Assembly (NCBI GenBank): GCA_964501415.1
Contig: CAZCSL010000006.1
Coordinates: 1 to 64,000 of the forward strand
Reading direction: 5' to 3'
Origin: B1SED10-225 sp964501415
GTDB lineage: Bacteria; Bacillota_I; Bacilli_A; Izemoplasmatales; Izemoplasmataceae
Length of the DNA stretch: 64,000 nt
Shown here: in pieces, positions 1 through 8,451 of the stretch
Position numbering within the stretch: position 1 is the stretch's first letter
Layout of the letters: the number at the start of each line of letters is the position of its first letter
Position numbers and translations under genes: made by a program
The notes under the pieces: generated by a model
What the model was told of the DNA's origin: nothing
Database searches by the model: none
What the model saw: the letters and a program-made list of their open reading frames with translations, nothing else

Positions 1-43
1 CGCCAGCGTTCATCCTGAGCCAAGATCAAACTCTCCATAAAAA
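1..43 (-). rRNA. rrs: 16S ribosomal RNA, 5' end only
   Basis: Read on the minus strand, this stretch begins with the near-universal 16S 5' sequence (AGAGTTTGATCTTGGCTCAG followed by GATGAACGCTGGCG). The gene runs leftward out of the window, so only about the first 43 nt are present. The exact 5' end (around 42-43) is set by analogy to Bacillus. A short hairpin lies directly upstream, and a boxA-like element and three promoters lie further upstream. Confidence 0.95.
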
Positions 44-48
44 TATGT

Positions 49-67
49 AAACTGCATAAGCAGTTTT
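49..67 (-). other. hairpin at the 16S leader, possible processing stem
   Basis: AAACTGC and GCAGTTT flank a 4-nt loop a few nucleotides before the 16S 5' end. Inverted repeats here commonly belong to the precursor processing stem. The matching sequence downstream of 16S is outside the window, so the role is inferred. Confidence 0.4.
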
Positions 68-103
68 GTTTGAAATTGGTTCAACTCAAAAGTAATTCTG
101 TTC

Positions 104-124
104 TATTCAGTTTTCAAAGACCAT
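104..124 (-). promoter_or_regulatory. boxA-like rrn antitermination element
   Basis: The minus strand reads GGTCTTTGAAAACTGAATAGA. This matches the (T)GYTCTTTGAAAACT motif found before 16S genes in Bacillus and relatives, where NusB/S10 bind boxA to suppress early termination. It lies about 60 nt before the mature 16S 5' end and downstream of all three promoters, as expected. Confidence 0.6.
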
Positions 125-149
125 AATGCATTTTTCTGAGTGCTTTAAT

Positions 150-178
150 ATTATATAATAGTCAATACATGTTGTCAA
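150..178 (-). promoter_or_regulatory. rrn promoter, proximal
   Basis: On the minus strand, TTGACA (173-178), a 17-bp spacer and TATAAT (150-155) form a perfect vegetative-sigma promoter. Transcription would start near 143 and run into 16S about 100 nt later. It is the closest of three tandem promoters. Confidence 0.85.
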
Positions 179-259
179 TAGATTTATCGGTTAAAACACC
201 CAAAATTTAGCGATTATTTCGGACTTGTGCATATAGCGTTTCTCAAGCCCGCAATAAAG

Positions 260-288
260 AGTATATAACTTCCATCTGCATAAGTCAA
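260..288 (-). promoter_or_regulatory. rrn promoter, middle
   Basis: TTGACT (283-288), a 17-bp spacer and TATACT (260-265) on the minus strand. It has two deviations from consensus and the same spacing as its neighbours, and lies about 110 bp upstream of the proximal promoter. Confidence 0.7.
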
Positions 289-428
289 CAGTTTTTTTAT
301 ATTTTTTTATGTTCTGTTTGGAAGTTTATATACTGTGTGATTATTTCGCTTCAAATGTCTATTTTATGGTGTTTTATTCATGTCATGTAGCCTCTAAAAT
401 CAAATGACTTTTGAGGCGACTATTAGAA

Positions 429-457
429 AGTATATTAAAAGCGAGCTGATTTGTCAA
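429..457 (-). promoter_or_regulatory. rrn promoter, distal
   Basis: TTGACA (452-457), a 17-bp spacer and TATACT (429-434) on the minus strand. It lies just past the proS stop codon and is the most upstream of the three tandem promoters. A-rich tracts before it (about 458-490 on the plus strand) could act as an UP element. Confidence 0.75.
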
Positions 458-515
458 TCAAAAAAGCTCACTTTTTATACTTTTTTTTATCTCTTTCTAT
501 ATAAGATTATTTTGC

Positions 516-1754
516 TTACAAATAGGCTTCGATTTCCGTGTGTTTTATAATGTGGCGTTCATTGGTATAACGGTTGATAAACTCAACATACCCTGGATCC
601 ATCCGTTTACCTAAGACAATGCGATAAGGAATGCCGATCAAGTCCGCATCCTTGAATTTCGCACCGGCTCTTTCATCTCGATCATCGATAAGCACATCGT
701 AAGACTGTTTAAGTCTGTCATATATTTCATGACTAAGGTTGCTAATCGACTGATCGTTTGAATCTAGTGGTAATATATGGACTTTAAATGGCGTAATTTC
801 TTCTGGCCATAAAATGCTATTGTCGCTGCTATGTTGTTCTACAGCCGCCATAAGCGTCCTAGAGATACCCAAACCATAACATCCCATGACTACGGGTTTT
901 TGTTGCCCGTTTTTATCGGTGTAAAGCGCATGCATGCTAGTTGAATATTTAGTGCCTAACTTAAAAATGTTTCCTACTTCAATGCCTTTGGCGAGTTTAA
1001 TCTTTCCCTCACTACATTTCGGGCATGCATCGCCTGCTTGGAGCTTAGAGAAGTCTTGATTAGAACCATACTGACACGTATCACAATAAGAGATAGTGTC
1101 TTCGCCAACCTCACTCATAACCATAAATTCATCCGCTTGCTTACCACCGATTTGGCCCGTATCTGAAGAAACGATTTTCGTGTCGAGTCCGACGCGGTTG
1201 AAAATCGTAGTATAGGCTTGTTTGATTTTATCGTACCACAGATCTAAATCCGCATCATCAGTATGGAATGTGTATAGGTCTTTCATGATGAATTCGCGAC
1301 CTCGCATCAACGCAAAACGCGGTCTCAGTTCATCGCGAAACTTGGTTTGAATTTGATACAAGGCTAAAGGCAGTTTTTTGTATGTGTTAATGTAATCTCT
1401 CACCACTTGTGTCACTACCTCTTCGTGGGTCGGACCAAGGCAAAAGTCTCTTTCTTTCCGGTCTTTTAAACGGAATAATTCAGGGCCATATTCGCCCCAA
1501 CGACCCGATTCTTCCCAAATATCTCTAGGTTGAACCGCAGGCATTAACATTTCTGAACAATCTCTTTTGTCATGTTCTTGGCGAACGATATGTTCAATTT
1601 TTTCAATGATACGCCATCCTAAAGGTAAATACGAATAAATACCTGCAGCGGTTTGTTTGATAATTCCCGCACGACTCATCAGCTTATGGGATTTAACTTC
1701 CGCATCTTTAGGCGCATCTTTTAAGGTTGGTACAAATAACAGACTTTGTTTCAT
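516..1754 (-). CDS. proS: prolyl-tRNA synthetase lacking the editing insertion
   Basis: Charges tRNA-Pro in the cytoplasm. Class II motif 1 (GIYSYLPLG), the GPTHEE element and motif 2 (around FRDELRPRFALMRGREF) are clear. The C-terminal anticodon-binding domain begins near residue 325. At 412 aa it is about 150 residues shorter than the usual bacterial enzyme (~570): the INS editing domain is missing. In its place is a short linker with four cysteines (C224, C227, C244, C247) that looks like a zinc knuckle, followed by the normal GIEVGNIFKLGTKYS segment. It follows rseP at 12 nt, the usual Firmicute order. Loss of INS predicts reduced hydrolysis of Ala-tRNA-Pro in cis. Confidence 0.95.
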   Translation of the reverse strand: MKQSLLFVPTLKDAPKDAEVKSHKLMSRAGIIKQTAAGIYSYLPLGWRIIEKIEHIVRQEHDKRDCSEMLMPAVQPRDIWEESGRWGEYGPELFRLKDRKERDFCLGPTHEEVVTQVVRDYINTYKKLPLALYQIQTKFRDELRPRFALMRGREFIMKDLYTFHTDDADLDLWYDKIKQAYTTIFNRVGLDTKIVSSDTGQIGGKQADEFMVMSEVGEDTISYCDTCQYGSNQDFSKLQAGDACPKCSEGKIKLAKGIEVGNIFKLGTKYSTSMHALYTDKNGQQKPVVMGCYGLGISRTLMAAVEQHSSDNSILWPEEITPFKVHILPLDSNDQSISNLSHEIYDRLKQSYDVLIDDRDERAGAKFKDADLIGIPYRIVLGKRMDPGYVEFINRYTNERHIIKHTEIEAYL

Positions 1755-1766
1755 AAAGACACCTCA

Positions 1767-3311
1767 TTATCCAATATTAAGTAATCTTAATATATCATTA
1801 TACGTTACAAATAAAATAAGCGCAATTAGTAAAAAGAACATCAACATGTGTAAATAGTTTTCCACGGTCTTGTTGACTTTACGTCTTGTAATGGCTTCAT
1901 AGCCTAAGAACACTAGTCTACCCCCATCTAAAGCAGGAATAGGTAGCAGATTCAAAATCGCTAGATTGACTGATAAGAACGCAATGAAATTAAAAAGCGT
2001 TATCAAGCCTTGTTGGTAAGCACTAGAAATGAGTGAAAAAATACCTACAGGGCCAGCCAATTCACCTACATGAACCGTCCCACCAAAAAGCAATCTCAAG
2101 GTATCAAAAATCAAAGTTCCTGCCCCAGCAACACCGGTAAACCCTGCCACAAATATACTTCTCATCACGTTGTTTTCATAGACGGGTGAGATACCGAATT
2201 GTGTCAACACCATCGCATACCCTTGCGACTCAATAACTTCTTTTGGATAGGGCTCAAAAGACAGTTCCTTAGTCTCGCCATCTCTTTCAACCACAAAATC
2301 CATGCGCTCGCCTGCTTCATTGGCCTGCATGGCAGTGACAACCTCACGCCAATTAGATATTGAAACGCCGTCAATTTCTAAGATAATATCCCCAGATTTT
2401 AAACCGGCGCGATCAGCAGGGGCACTCGGGACGACTTGACCAACAGAAACCGTACTAAAATCATCATCGCTCGGTGTAGCGAATCCCGCTGAAATAATGC
2501 TGGTTGTAGGGGTAAAGACTTCGGTATGCGTCTGTCCATCACGCATAAAGGTTAAGGCGATTTCTCTTTGGCCTGCATGATTTCTGATGACCGATTGTAG
2601 TTCGGACCAACTCTCGATTGTGGTACCCTCAATAGCGGTGATTTTATCGCCTATTTCCAAATGTTTCGATGCTGGAGAGTTTTCGGCTATCATGCCTATT
2701 TCTGTGGTCACTTGTCCTTGATCATCTTGAGCCGGAAATCCGACAAAAAGGGATATGATGATAAACAAGAAAAATGCCAAAACGATATTCATGAACGGTC
2801 CGGCAAATATTGTTAAAAAACGTTCCATCAACGTCTTTGAATCAAAGCTGCGATCATAAGGCGCTACTTGTAGTTCTTTATTTTTAAAAACATAGTAGGC
2901 TTGATCATCCACAATTTGACCGTTAATAGATAAAGGCTTATCACCTTTTCCTTGCAAATCAATGGACTCGACATGAATCTGTTCGGCTTCTTCATAGCGT
3001 TCATCTTCGGGATTCATAATCATATGTGTAATAACGTTGCCTTCGCGTAATACTTTTATATCTTGTCCGGGTTTGATTAACTCGCTGCTAACTTCCTCAC
3101 CAGCCATGCTGACATAACCCCCAAGGGGTATCGCACGAATCGCATAAAGCGTCTCACCTTTTTTCTTGCTATAGATTAAAGGACCCATACCAATAGAAAA
3201 TTCATGGCATAAAATACCTGCTCGTTTAGCCATAATGAAATGTCCCAGCTCATGGATTAAGATTACCATGCCTAAGACAAGTACGCCGATTAAAATAGAT
3301 AGTAAAAACAT
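1767..3311 (-). CDS. rseP: site-2 intramembrane metalloprotease RseP/RasP
   Basis: Membrane zinc protease that cuts anti-sigma factors and remnant signal peptides within the bilayer. HELGH sits in the first membrane helix (near residue 21) and the second metal site, LPIPALDGGR, is near the C-terminus. At 514 aa it is longer than B. subtilis RasP (about 420 aa). There is an extra ~90-residue segment between the first and second membrane helices (about 75-160), and two tandem PDZ domains follow (about 205-280 and 290-365), as in E. coli RseP. It lies between dxr (10 nt) and proS (12 nt), the conserved order. Confidence 0.95.
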   Translation of the reverse strand: MFLLSILIGVLVLGMVILIHELGHFIMAKRAGILCHEFSIGMGPLIYSKKKGETLYAIRAIPLGGYVSMAGEEVSSELIKPGQDIKVLREGNVITHMIMNPEDERYEEAEQIHVESIDLQGKGDKPLSINGQIVDDQAYYVFKNKELQVAPYDRSFDSKTLMERFLTIFAGPFMNIVLAFFLFIIISLFVGFPAQDDQGQVTTEIGMIAENSPASKHLEIGDKITAIEGTTIESWSELQSVIRNHAGQREIALTFMRDGQTHTEVFTPTTSIISAGFATPSDDDFSTVSVGQVVPSAPADRAGLKSGDIILEIDGVSISNWREVVTAMQANEAGERMDFVVERDGETKELSFEPYPKEVIESQGYAMVLTQFGISPVYENNVMRSIFVAGFTGVAGAGTLIFDTLRLLFGGTVHVGELAGPVGIFSLISSAYQQGLITLFNFIAFLSVNLAILNLLPIPALDGGRLVFLGYEAITRRKVNKTVENYLHMLMFFLLIALILFVTYNDILRLLNIG

Positions 3312-3321
3312 AATTTCACCT

Positions 3322-4461
3322 TCATAATTCTAGATTGTAAGTATATTTTCTGACCGCTTTATCATGGGTCAAAATTTGTTTTAAATTTTTAATGTCTTCT
3401 TGTTTGAAATGATCCAAAGCCGCTTTGATACACGTTTCTATATCAAGAAATTTTATCTCGTTATTTAAAAAACGCGAGACCGCTATTTCATTGGCTGCAT
3501 TCATCGTTACAACATGTAATCCTCCGTGTTTGGCAACCGCCAAACCTAAATCGAATAGACTATATCGTTCTTTGTCTATCGGGGCAAAATTAAGCGTACC
3601 TATTTGGGTGATATCAAACAATGAATAATAGCGTTTAACCGCTTCTTTTTGCATCGCAGATAAAATCGGTATACGCATGTCACTTGGCCCCACATGCGCT
3701 AAGATATTGCCATCTTTTAGATGTACCATAGCATGGACGATGCTTTGTTTGTGATAAATTGCCTCGATTTTGTCATAGGATACATCAAAAAGGTAGTGCG
3801 CTTCAATCACTTCAAAAACTTTGTTCATCATCGTTGCTGAATCAATGGTAATCTTTTCTCCCATAGACCAATTCGGGTGTTTTAAAGCGTCTTTTAACGT
3901 GACGTCCTTAAGTTCTTCTTTCGATTTATCACGGAAACTACCACCTGAGGCAGTAATAACCAACTTCTCAATTTCCTCAATTTTGCGACCCTTTAAACAT
4001 GCCCTAAGCGCCGCATGTTCACTATCGATGGGTATAAGCTGAGAGGATGATGTCAAAAGGGCTTTTCTAATCAATGGCCCGCCGACTACAAGCGTCTCCT
4101 TATTAGCAAGTAAGACATCGAGATTTTTTTCAATCGCTTTCAGTGTTGGCCGCAGGCCTACAGAACCAACCAAGGCATTTAAAATATCCGCATCGTCAGT
4201 TTTTTCAATCAGACGCAACAATCCGTCCTCTTCCAAAGGATAAAAGGCTACATCTTGATAATTCTTTTCTATGGTTTTTTGATACTGCGCAGGCATGGCC
4301 ACGGCTTTAACATCAAATTTATCCAATATCTCTTTGACTTTGTCAATCTGGTGATAAGCACTGATTGCTTCTAAAGAAAAAGCATCAGCATACTGTTCAA
4401 TCAATTCCAAAGCTTGGGTCCCAATACTGCCAGTTGCGCCTAAAACCACAAAAGATTTCAT
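3322..4461 (-). CDS. dxr: 1-deoxy-D-xylulose 5-phosphate reductoisomerase
   Basis: Second enzyme of the MEP isoprenoid pathway: converts DXP to 2-C-methyl-erythritol 4-phosphate with NADPH and a divalent metal. The N-terminal Rossmann motif GATGSIGTQ starts at residue 8. The metal-binding DSEHAA motif is near residue 147, and ASGGSFR and HPNWSMG are present. Length (379 aa) is normal. Its ATG overlaps the cdsA stop (ATGA), implying translational coupling. Undecaprenyl diphosphate made by the nearby uppS would use its product. Confidence 0.97.
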   Translation of the reverse strand: MKSFVVLGATGSIGTQALELIEQYADAFSLEAISAYHQIDKVKEILDKFDVKAVAMPAQYQKTIEKNYQDVAFYPLEEDGLLRLIEKTDDADILNALVGSVGLRPTLKAIEKNLDVLLANKETLVVGGPLIRKALLTSSSQLIPIDSEHAALRACLKGRKIEEIEKLVITASGGSFRDKSKEELKDVTLKDALKHPNWSMGEKITIDSATMMNKVFEVIEAHYLFDVSYDKIEAIYHKQSIVHAMVHLKDGNILAHVGPSDMRIPILSAMQKEAVKRYYSLFDITQIGTLNFAPIDKERYSLFDLGLAVAKHGGLHVVTMNAANEIAVSRFLNNEIKFLDIETCIKAALDHFKQEDIKNLKQILTHDKAVRKYTYNLEL

Positions 4462-5282
4462 AATAAACGCTCCATAGCCATAATCACAACACCCAAGACC
4501 ATCGATGCAAATAACGTTGAATCAAAACGGTCCAAAACGCCCCCATGGCCAGGAAAGATAGGAGAAAAATCTTTGATCCCATGGCTGCGTTTGAATGAAG
4601 ACGCGATTAAATCGCCCATTTGAGCTATGATGGATATAATAACGCCTAATAACACATGTAATAAGACATTTAAAACCGTTAGTTCAATATCGAAAATATT
4701 AAAAACAACTGCATATACAGTCGCAAAGAGTACCGCAAAAAACAAGCCGCCCAAAGCACCTTCAACGGATTTTTTAGGGCTTAACACCGGAGCTAACTTA
4801 CGCTTGCCAAAACGCAAGCCCACAAATAAAGCGAAACTATCGGTAAACATGACAATGATCAACAAATAAAGCAAAATCATTAACCCTAGTGATTGAATAT
4901 AGGCCAAGGTTGCAAAAGGCAAAGCAACATATAACGTACCAAAAAATAGCTTTGACATCACATCCACATTCATCGTTTGTTTTAATACCAATAAGCTTAA
5001 AACCACAACCATTTCGATAACCAACACCAACATAATCCAAGGCGCTAAGGTAATATCATCGAACATGATTCTAGATGTCGTATAAAGCGCTAGTGTAAAC
5101 AAAATCGAAAATACCACCAAACCGTGCGAAATATTTTCCTTTTTTTGCACCATAAAGAAAAATTCAGCACTAGCAATGATGGCCATGGCTCCAACGACCA
5201 ATGAAAACCAAAACGCCGGCAAGAACAACAAGGGTATGAATATCAATGCCAAAACAAAGCCGGTAATTATCCTTTGTTTCAT
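4458..5282 (-). CDS. cdsA: phosphatidate cytidylyltransferase (CDP-diacylglycerol synthase)
   Basis: Integral membrane enzyme making CDP-diacylglycerol from phosphatidate and CTP, the branch point for phosphatidylglycerol and cardiolipin. It has about eight hydrophobic helices. The C-terminal family signature is clear (SFKRSHGIKDFSPIFPGHGG, near residues 230-250). Length (274 aa) fits the family. It lies 2 nt after uppS and overlaps dxr by 4 nt. Confidence 0.95.
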   Translation of the reverse strand: MKQRIITGFVLALIFIPLLFLPAFWFSLVVGAMAIIASAEFFFMVQKKENISHGLVVFSILFTLALYTTSRIMFDDITLAPWIMLVLVIEMVVVLSLLVLKQTMNVDVMSKLFFGTLYVALPFATLAYIQSLGLMILLYLLIIVMFTDSFALFVGLRFGKRKLAPVLSPKKSVEGALGGLFFAVLFATVYAVVFNIFDIELTVLNVLLHVLLGVIISIIAQMGDLIASSFKRSHGIKDFSPIFPGHGGVLDRFDSTLFASMVLGVVIMAMERLL

Positions 5283-5284
5283 GA

Positions 5285-6034
5285 TTAAGCCCCTTTCAAG
5301 CCACCGAACTTGCGATGTCTTTTTTGATAGTCTTTAATCGCCTTGACAAAAGCCTTTTCTCGAAAAGCTGGCCAGTGCGCCTTAGTAAAATAAAACTCGG
5401 CGTAGGCGTTTTGCCAAAGCAAATAGTTGCTCAAACGTTTTTCACCACTGGTGCGTATCATCAAATCCACATCCGGTAAGCCTTTGGTATAAAGATGGTC
5501 AGCTACCACATCATCACTCACGTCTTTGACATCAAGTTGATGGTTTTTGATCTTACTTCCAATCGCTTTGATGGCTTGTGTGATTTCATCTTTGGAACCA
5601 TAATCAATACAAATATTTAAAGTTAAGGCATCATTGTCTTTGGTCTTATGTTCAATCTCTGCCATTAAATCAGCATTGGCTTGACCAATCCGGTCTCTGC
5701 GTCCACTAAAACGCACAGCAACGCCTTCCATATGGATTTTTTCTTGTATTTCTTCTTGTGAATAATCTGCTTTAATTTTATCGGGCAACCCCATCAAAAA
5801 ATCAACCTCAGCTTGAGGGCGTTTCCAGTTTTCCGTTGAAAAGGCATATAAACTTAAAACCTCAACACCAAGGTCACGACATAACAAAGCAACTCGTTTT
5901 ACATTCAAGGCCCCTTGATAATGACCATACGTTCTTGGTTGTCCTCTTCTTTTAGCCCATCTGCCATTGCCATCTAAAATGATTGCTATATGTTTTGGTA
6001 CCGATTTTTCCTTTAATTTTTCAAGTCGTTTCAC
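5285..6034 (-). CDS. uppS: undecaprenyl diphosphate synthase
   Basis: Cis-prenyltransferase adding eight isoprene units to farnesyl diphosphate to make the C55 lipid carrier. Catalytic Asp is in IILDGNGRWAKRRG and the substrate loop is RTSGEKRLSN. The frame opens at a GTG (6043), but a GTG at 6034 is better placed 5-6 nt after GAGGTGA and gives the usual short N-terminus. A TATAAT-like -10 lies in the gap to frr, without a good -35. It is the only potential wall or glycan-carrier gene in the window. Confidence 0.95.
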   Translation of the reverse strand: MKRLEKLKEKSVPKHIAIILDGNGRWAKRRGQPRTYGHYQGALNVKRVALLCRDLGVEVLSLYAFSTENWKRPQAEVDFLMGLPDKIKADYSQEEIQEKIHMEGVAVRFSGRRDRIGQANADLMAEIEHKTKDNDALTLNICIDYGSKDEITQAIKAIGSKIKNHQLDVKDVSDDVVADHLYTKGLPDVDLMIRTSGEKRLSNYLLWQNAYAEFYFTKAHWPAFREKAFVKAIKDYQKRHRKFGGLKGA

Positions 6035-6111
6035 GACGTTCACCTCATCCGATTAACCACCGTCCATTATACAATAAAGTACGGGCTTTTTCTATGATTA
6101 TTCTTGTTAAG

Positions 6112-6138
6112 AAAAAAACCACAAGACGTGGTTTTTTT
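6112..6138 (-). terminator. Rho-independent terminator after frr
   Basis: An A7-CCAC / GTGG-T7 hairpin with a 5-nt loop, followed by a T-run on the minus strand. It overlaps the frr stop codon and separates frr from uppS. It is nearly symmetrical, so it could also act rightward. Confidence 0.8.
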
Positions 6139-6697
6139 AAACAGTCATTAAATCTTTTTCTTTTGCCTCAAGTTCTTGGTCGATCTTCTCAATGTAACTG
6201 TCGGTTAATTTTTGTACATCATCTTGATAGGATACCGAATCATCTTCGGTAAGCTCGCTGGCTTTTTCTAGCTTCTTAATCGCATCATTGGCTTCACGAC
6301 GAGCATTACGAACTTTAACTCTGCCCGTTTCTGCCATTTGCTTAACTTGCTTAACCAACGTTTGTCTGCGTTCTTCGTTTAATTGTGGTAATACAATGCG
6401 AACTTGCTCACCCTCATTGTTAGGTGTAACGCCGAGATTCGCAGCCAAAATAGCTTTTTCAACCTCTTTTACAAGACTCTTGTCATAAGGCTTAATCAAC
6501 AGTTGCGTGGGTTCAGGAGTCGAGATACCGGCCACTTGATTTAAAGGCGTCTTAGCCCCATAATAATCAACTAAAACCGGTTCAAGTATTTTGGGATTAG
6601 CGCGTCCAGTACGTACACGTGCTAGTTCATACAATAATGATTCCAATGCTTTTTGCATCTTTTCTTCTGCTTGTAATAAAATGTCATCTGCGTCCAT
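6137..6697 (-). CDS. frr: ribosome recycling factor
   Basis: Splits post-termination 70S complexes together with EF-G (fusA, also in this window). The 186-aa length and family motifs (ARVRTGRANP near residue 27, DYYGAKTPLNQ near 45, and VRNARREAND near 132) are typical. AGGAGG precedes the ATG. It follows pyrH by 11 nt, and the operon pyrH-frr ends at the hairpin over its stop codon. Confidence 0.97.
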   Translation of the reverse strand: MDADDILLQAEEKMQKALESLLYELARVRTGRANPKILEPVLVDYYGAKTPLNQVAGISTPEPTQLLIKPYDKSLVKEVEKAILAANLGVTPNNEGEQVRIVLPQLNEERRQTLVKQVKQMAETGRVKVRNARREANDAIKKLEKASELTEDDSVSYQDDVQKLTDSYIEKIDQELEAKEKDLMTV

Positions 6698-6708
6698 ACA
6701 ATGGCCTC

Positions 6709-7419
6709 CTACCTTATCACTGTACCTATATTTTCGCCCAGCGCTGCGCGTTTGATATTACCTTTTATGTTCATGTCAAACACGATGATTTCAATATGGT
6801 TATCTTTGCATAGCGCTGCAGCGGTTGAATCCATAACTTCAAGTCTGTTTTCCAACACTTCGTGATGCGTCAAGCTCGTATATTTTTTAGCGTTTTTATG
6901 GGTTTTGGGATCAAGATCATAAACGCCATCTGTGCCATTTTTCGCCATAAGAATCGTTTTTGCACCGATTTCCGCAGCTCTTAGGGCACTGGTAGAATCT
7001 GTGGTGAAAAACGGATTGCCTGTGCCGCCACCAAAAATGACGATCATGCCTTTTTGAAGATTACTGATGGCTTTTCTTCTGATATAAGGTTCTGCGACCT
7101 GAGGGATATTCAAACTGGTCATGGTCCTGGTTTCAACGCCCATGGTTTCCAGTGCATTTTGCAAAGCCAGAGCATTCATAATGGTCGCAATCATACCCAT
7201 ATAATCAGCACTGCTTCTTTCCATACCCATTTCACTAGCCATTTTACCACGCCAAATATTTCCCCCGCCTACGATGACGCCAATTTCAAATTGGTCCAAA
7301 TCGTGGGCTTCCTTAATTTCTTCAGCAATTTCTTTAACCCTGAGCGGGTCGATGCTTTTGGATTCTGATGACATCGCCTCGCCACTGAGTTTAATGATAA
7401 GACGCTTTTTGTTTTTCAT
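6709..7419 (-). CDS. pyrH: UMP kinase
   Basis: Phosphorylates UMP to UDP and belongs to the amino-acid-kinase fold family. The N-terminus has KLSGEAM, followed by the glycine-rich GVIVGGGNIWRG and later IFGGGTGNPFFTTDS. 236 aa is the usual length. GGGGAG lies 5 nt before the ATG. It sits between tsf and frr in conserved order. Confidence 0.97.
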   Translation of the reverse strand: MKNKKRLIIKLSGEAMSSESKSIDPLRVKEIAEEIKEAHDLDQFEIGVIVGGGNIWRGKMASEMGMERSSADYMGMIATIMNALALQNALETMGVETRTMTSLNIPQVAEPYIRRKAISNLQKGMIVIFGGGTGNPFFTTDSTSALRAAEIGAKTILMAKNGTDGVYDLDPKTHKNAKKYTSLTHHEVLENRLEVMDSTAAALCKDNHIEIIVFDMNIKGNIKRAALGENIGTVIR

Positions 7420-7463
7420 GGTTTCTCCCCTATCTTAGCAAAACAGGTTAAGACCTTTAATTC

Positions 7464-8339
7464 TTAACCATTCATTTGTGACTGAACTTCACTTGCAAAG
7501 TCTTCAGACTTCTTCTCAATACCTTCGCCCACTTCTAAACGGAAGAAGGATACAGCAGAAGCATCATTGTTTTTCAAGTATTTTTCAACGGTAACATCGG
7601 GGTCTTTAACAAAGGGTTGATTAACAAGGCAAATTTCTTTTAAGTATTTGTTTAAACGGCCTTCAACCATTTTATCGACAATGTGTTCAGGCTTACCTTC
7701 ATTCAAAGCCTCTCTTCTCAATACCTCACGTTCATGAGCAATGACTTCTTCACTTATTTCAGATTGATTCAAATACTTAGGGTTAATCGCCGCAACATGC
7801 ATGGCAACATCTTTAGCCACGTCATCATTGCCGCCTTCTAAAACGACGACTGAAGCAATATTCCCCCCCATATGTACGTAAGTACCAAACACTTGTGTAT
7901 CTGTTTTTTCAATGACTTCAACGCGTCTAAGGGTTAGTTTTTCTCCGATCTTAGACGTTGCTTCAACGATAACATCTTTTAGTTTTTTTCCGTTCAGCTC
8001 AACTTCTAACGCACTATCTAAATCCGTGGCATCAGAAGATAAAATAGCTTCACCAACTTGTTTTAAAAGCGATTTAAATTGGTCGTTTTTTGCAACAAAA
8101 TCCGTCTCAGAGTTCAGTTCATATAAGACAGCCTTATTATCATTTCTAACGACATTACTCAAGCCTTCTGCGGCAATTCGATCCGCTTTTTTAGCTGCTT
8201 TTGCAATGCCTTTTTCTCTTAAATAATCGATAGCTTTATCCAAATCACCATCGGTTTCTTTTAACGCTTTCTTACAGTCCATCATACCAGCACCTGTCTT
8301 ATCGCGCAGGGCTTTTACATCGCTTGCTTTTATTGTCAT
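7464..8339 (-). CDS. tsf: elongation factor Ts
   Basis: Guanine nucleotide exchange factor for EF-Tu (tuf at 58.4 kb). The N-terminal UBA-like domain has LRDKTGAGMMDCKKAL, and the TDFVAKN motif of the exchange core is near residue 80. Length 291 aa is normal. A terminator separates it from rpsB, so tsf probably has its own start in the A+T-rich gap 8340-8420, where I see only a weak -10. Confidence 0.97.
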   Translation of the reverse strand: MTIKASDVKALRDKTGAGMMDCKKALKETDGDLDKAIDYLREKGIAKAAKKADRIAAEGLSNVVRNDNKAVLYELNSETDFVAKNDQFKSLLKQVGEAILSSDATDLDSALEVELNGKKLKDVIVEATSKIGEKLTLRRVEVIEKTDTQVFGTYVHMGGNIASVVVLEGGNDDVAKDVAMHVAAINPKYLNQSEISEEVIAHEREVLRREALNEGKPEHIVDKMVEGRLNKYLKEICLVNQPFVKDPDVTVEKYLKNNDASAVSFFRLEVGEGIEKKSEDFASEVQSQMNG

Positions 8340-8422
8340 GCTTTATAATACCTCCATATATTTCATATCATGATAATTTTAACATAATTTAACGCTTTAA
8401 TAAAATGTTGTATCCACATTTT

Positions 8423-8451
8423 GAAAAAATAGAGAGCAAAAGCTCTCTATT
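8423..8451 (-). terminator. Rho-independent terminator after rpsB
   Basis: AATAGAGAGC-TTTT-GCTCTCTATT followed by a T-rich tail on the minus strand. The stem overlaps the rpsB stop codon and precedes tsf by about 85 nt. Confidence 0.85.

Noticed and set aside
458..500. proS terminator in the gap before the rrn promoters
   Set aside because: Only a weak AAAAAG/CTTTTT stem and a GAGCT/AGCTC pair with a long bulge are present, and they overlap the distal -35 box; not convincing as a terminator.
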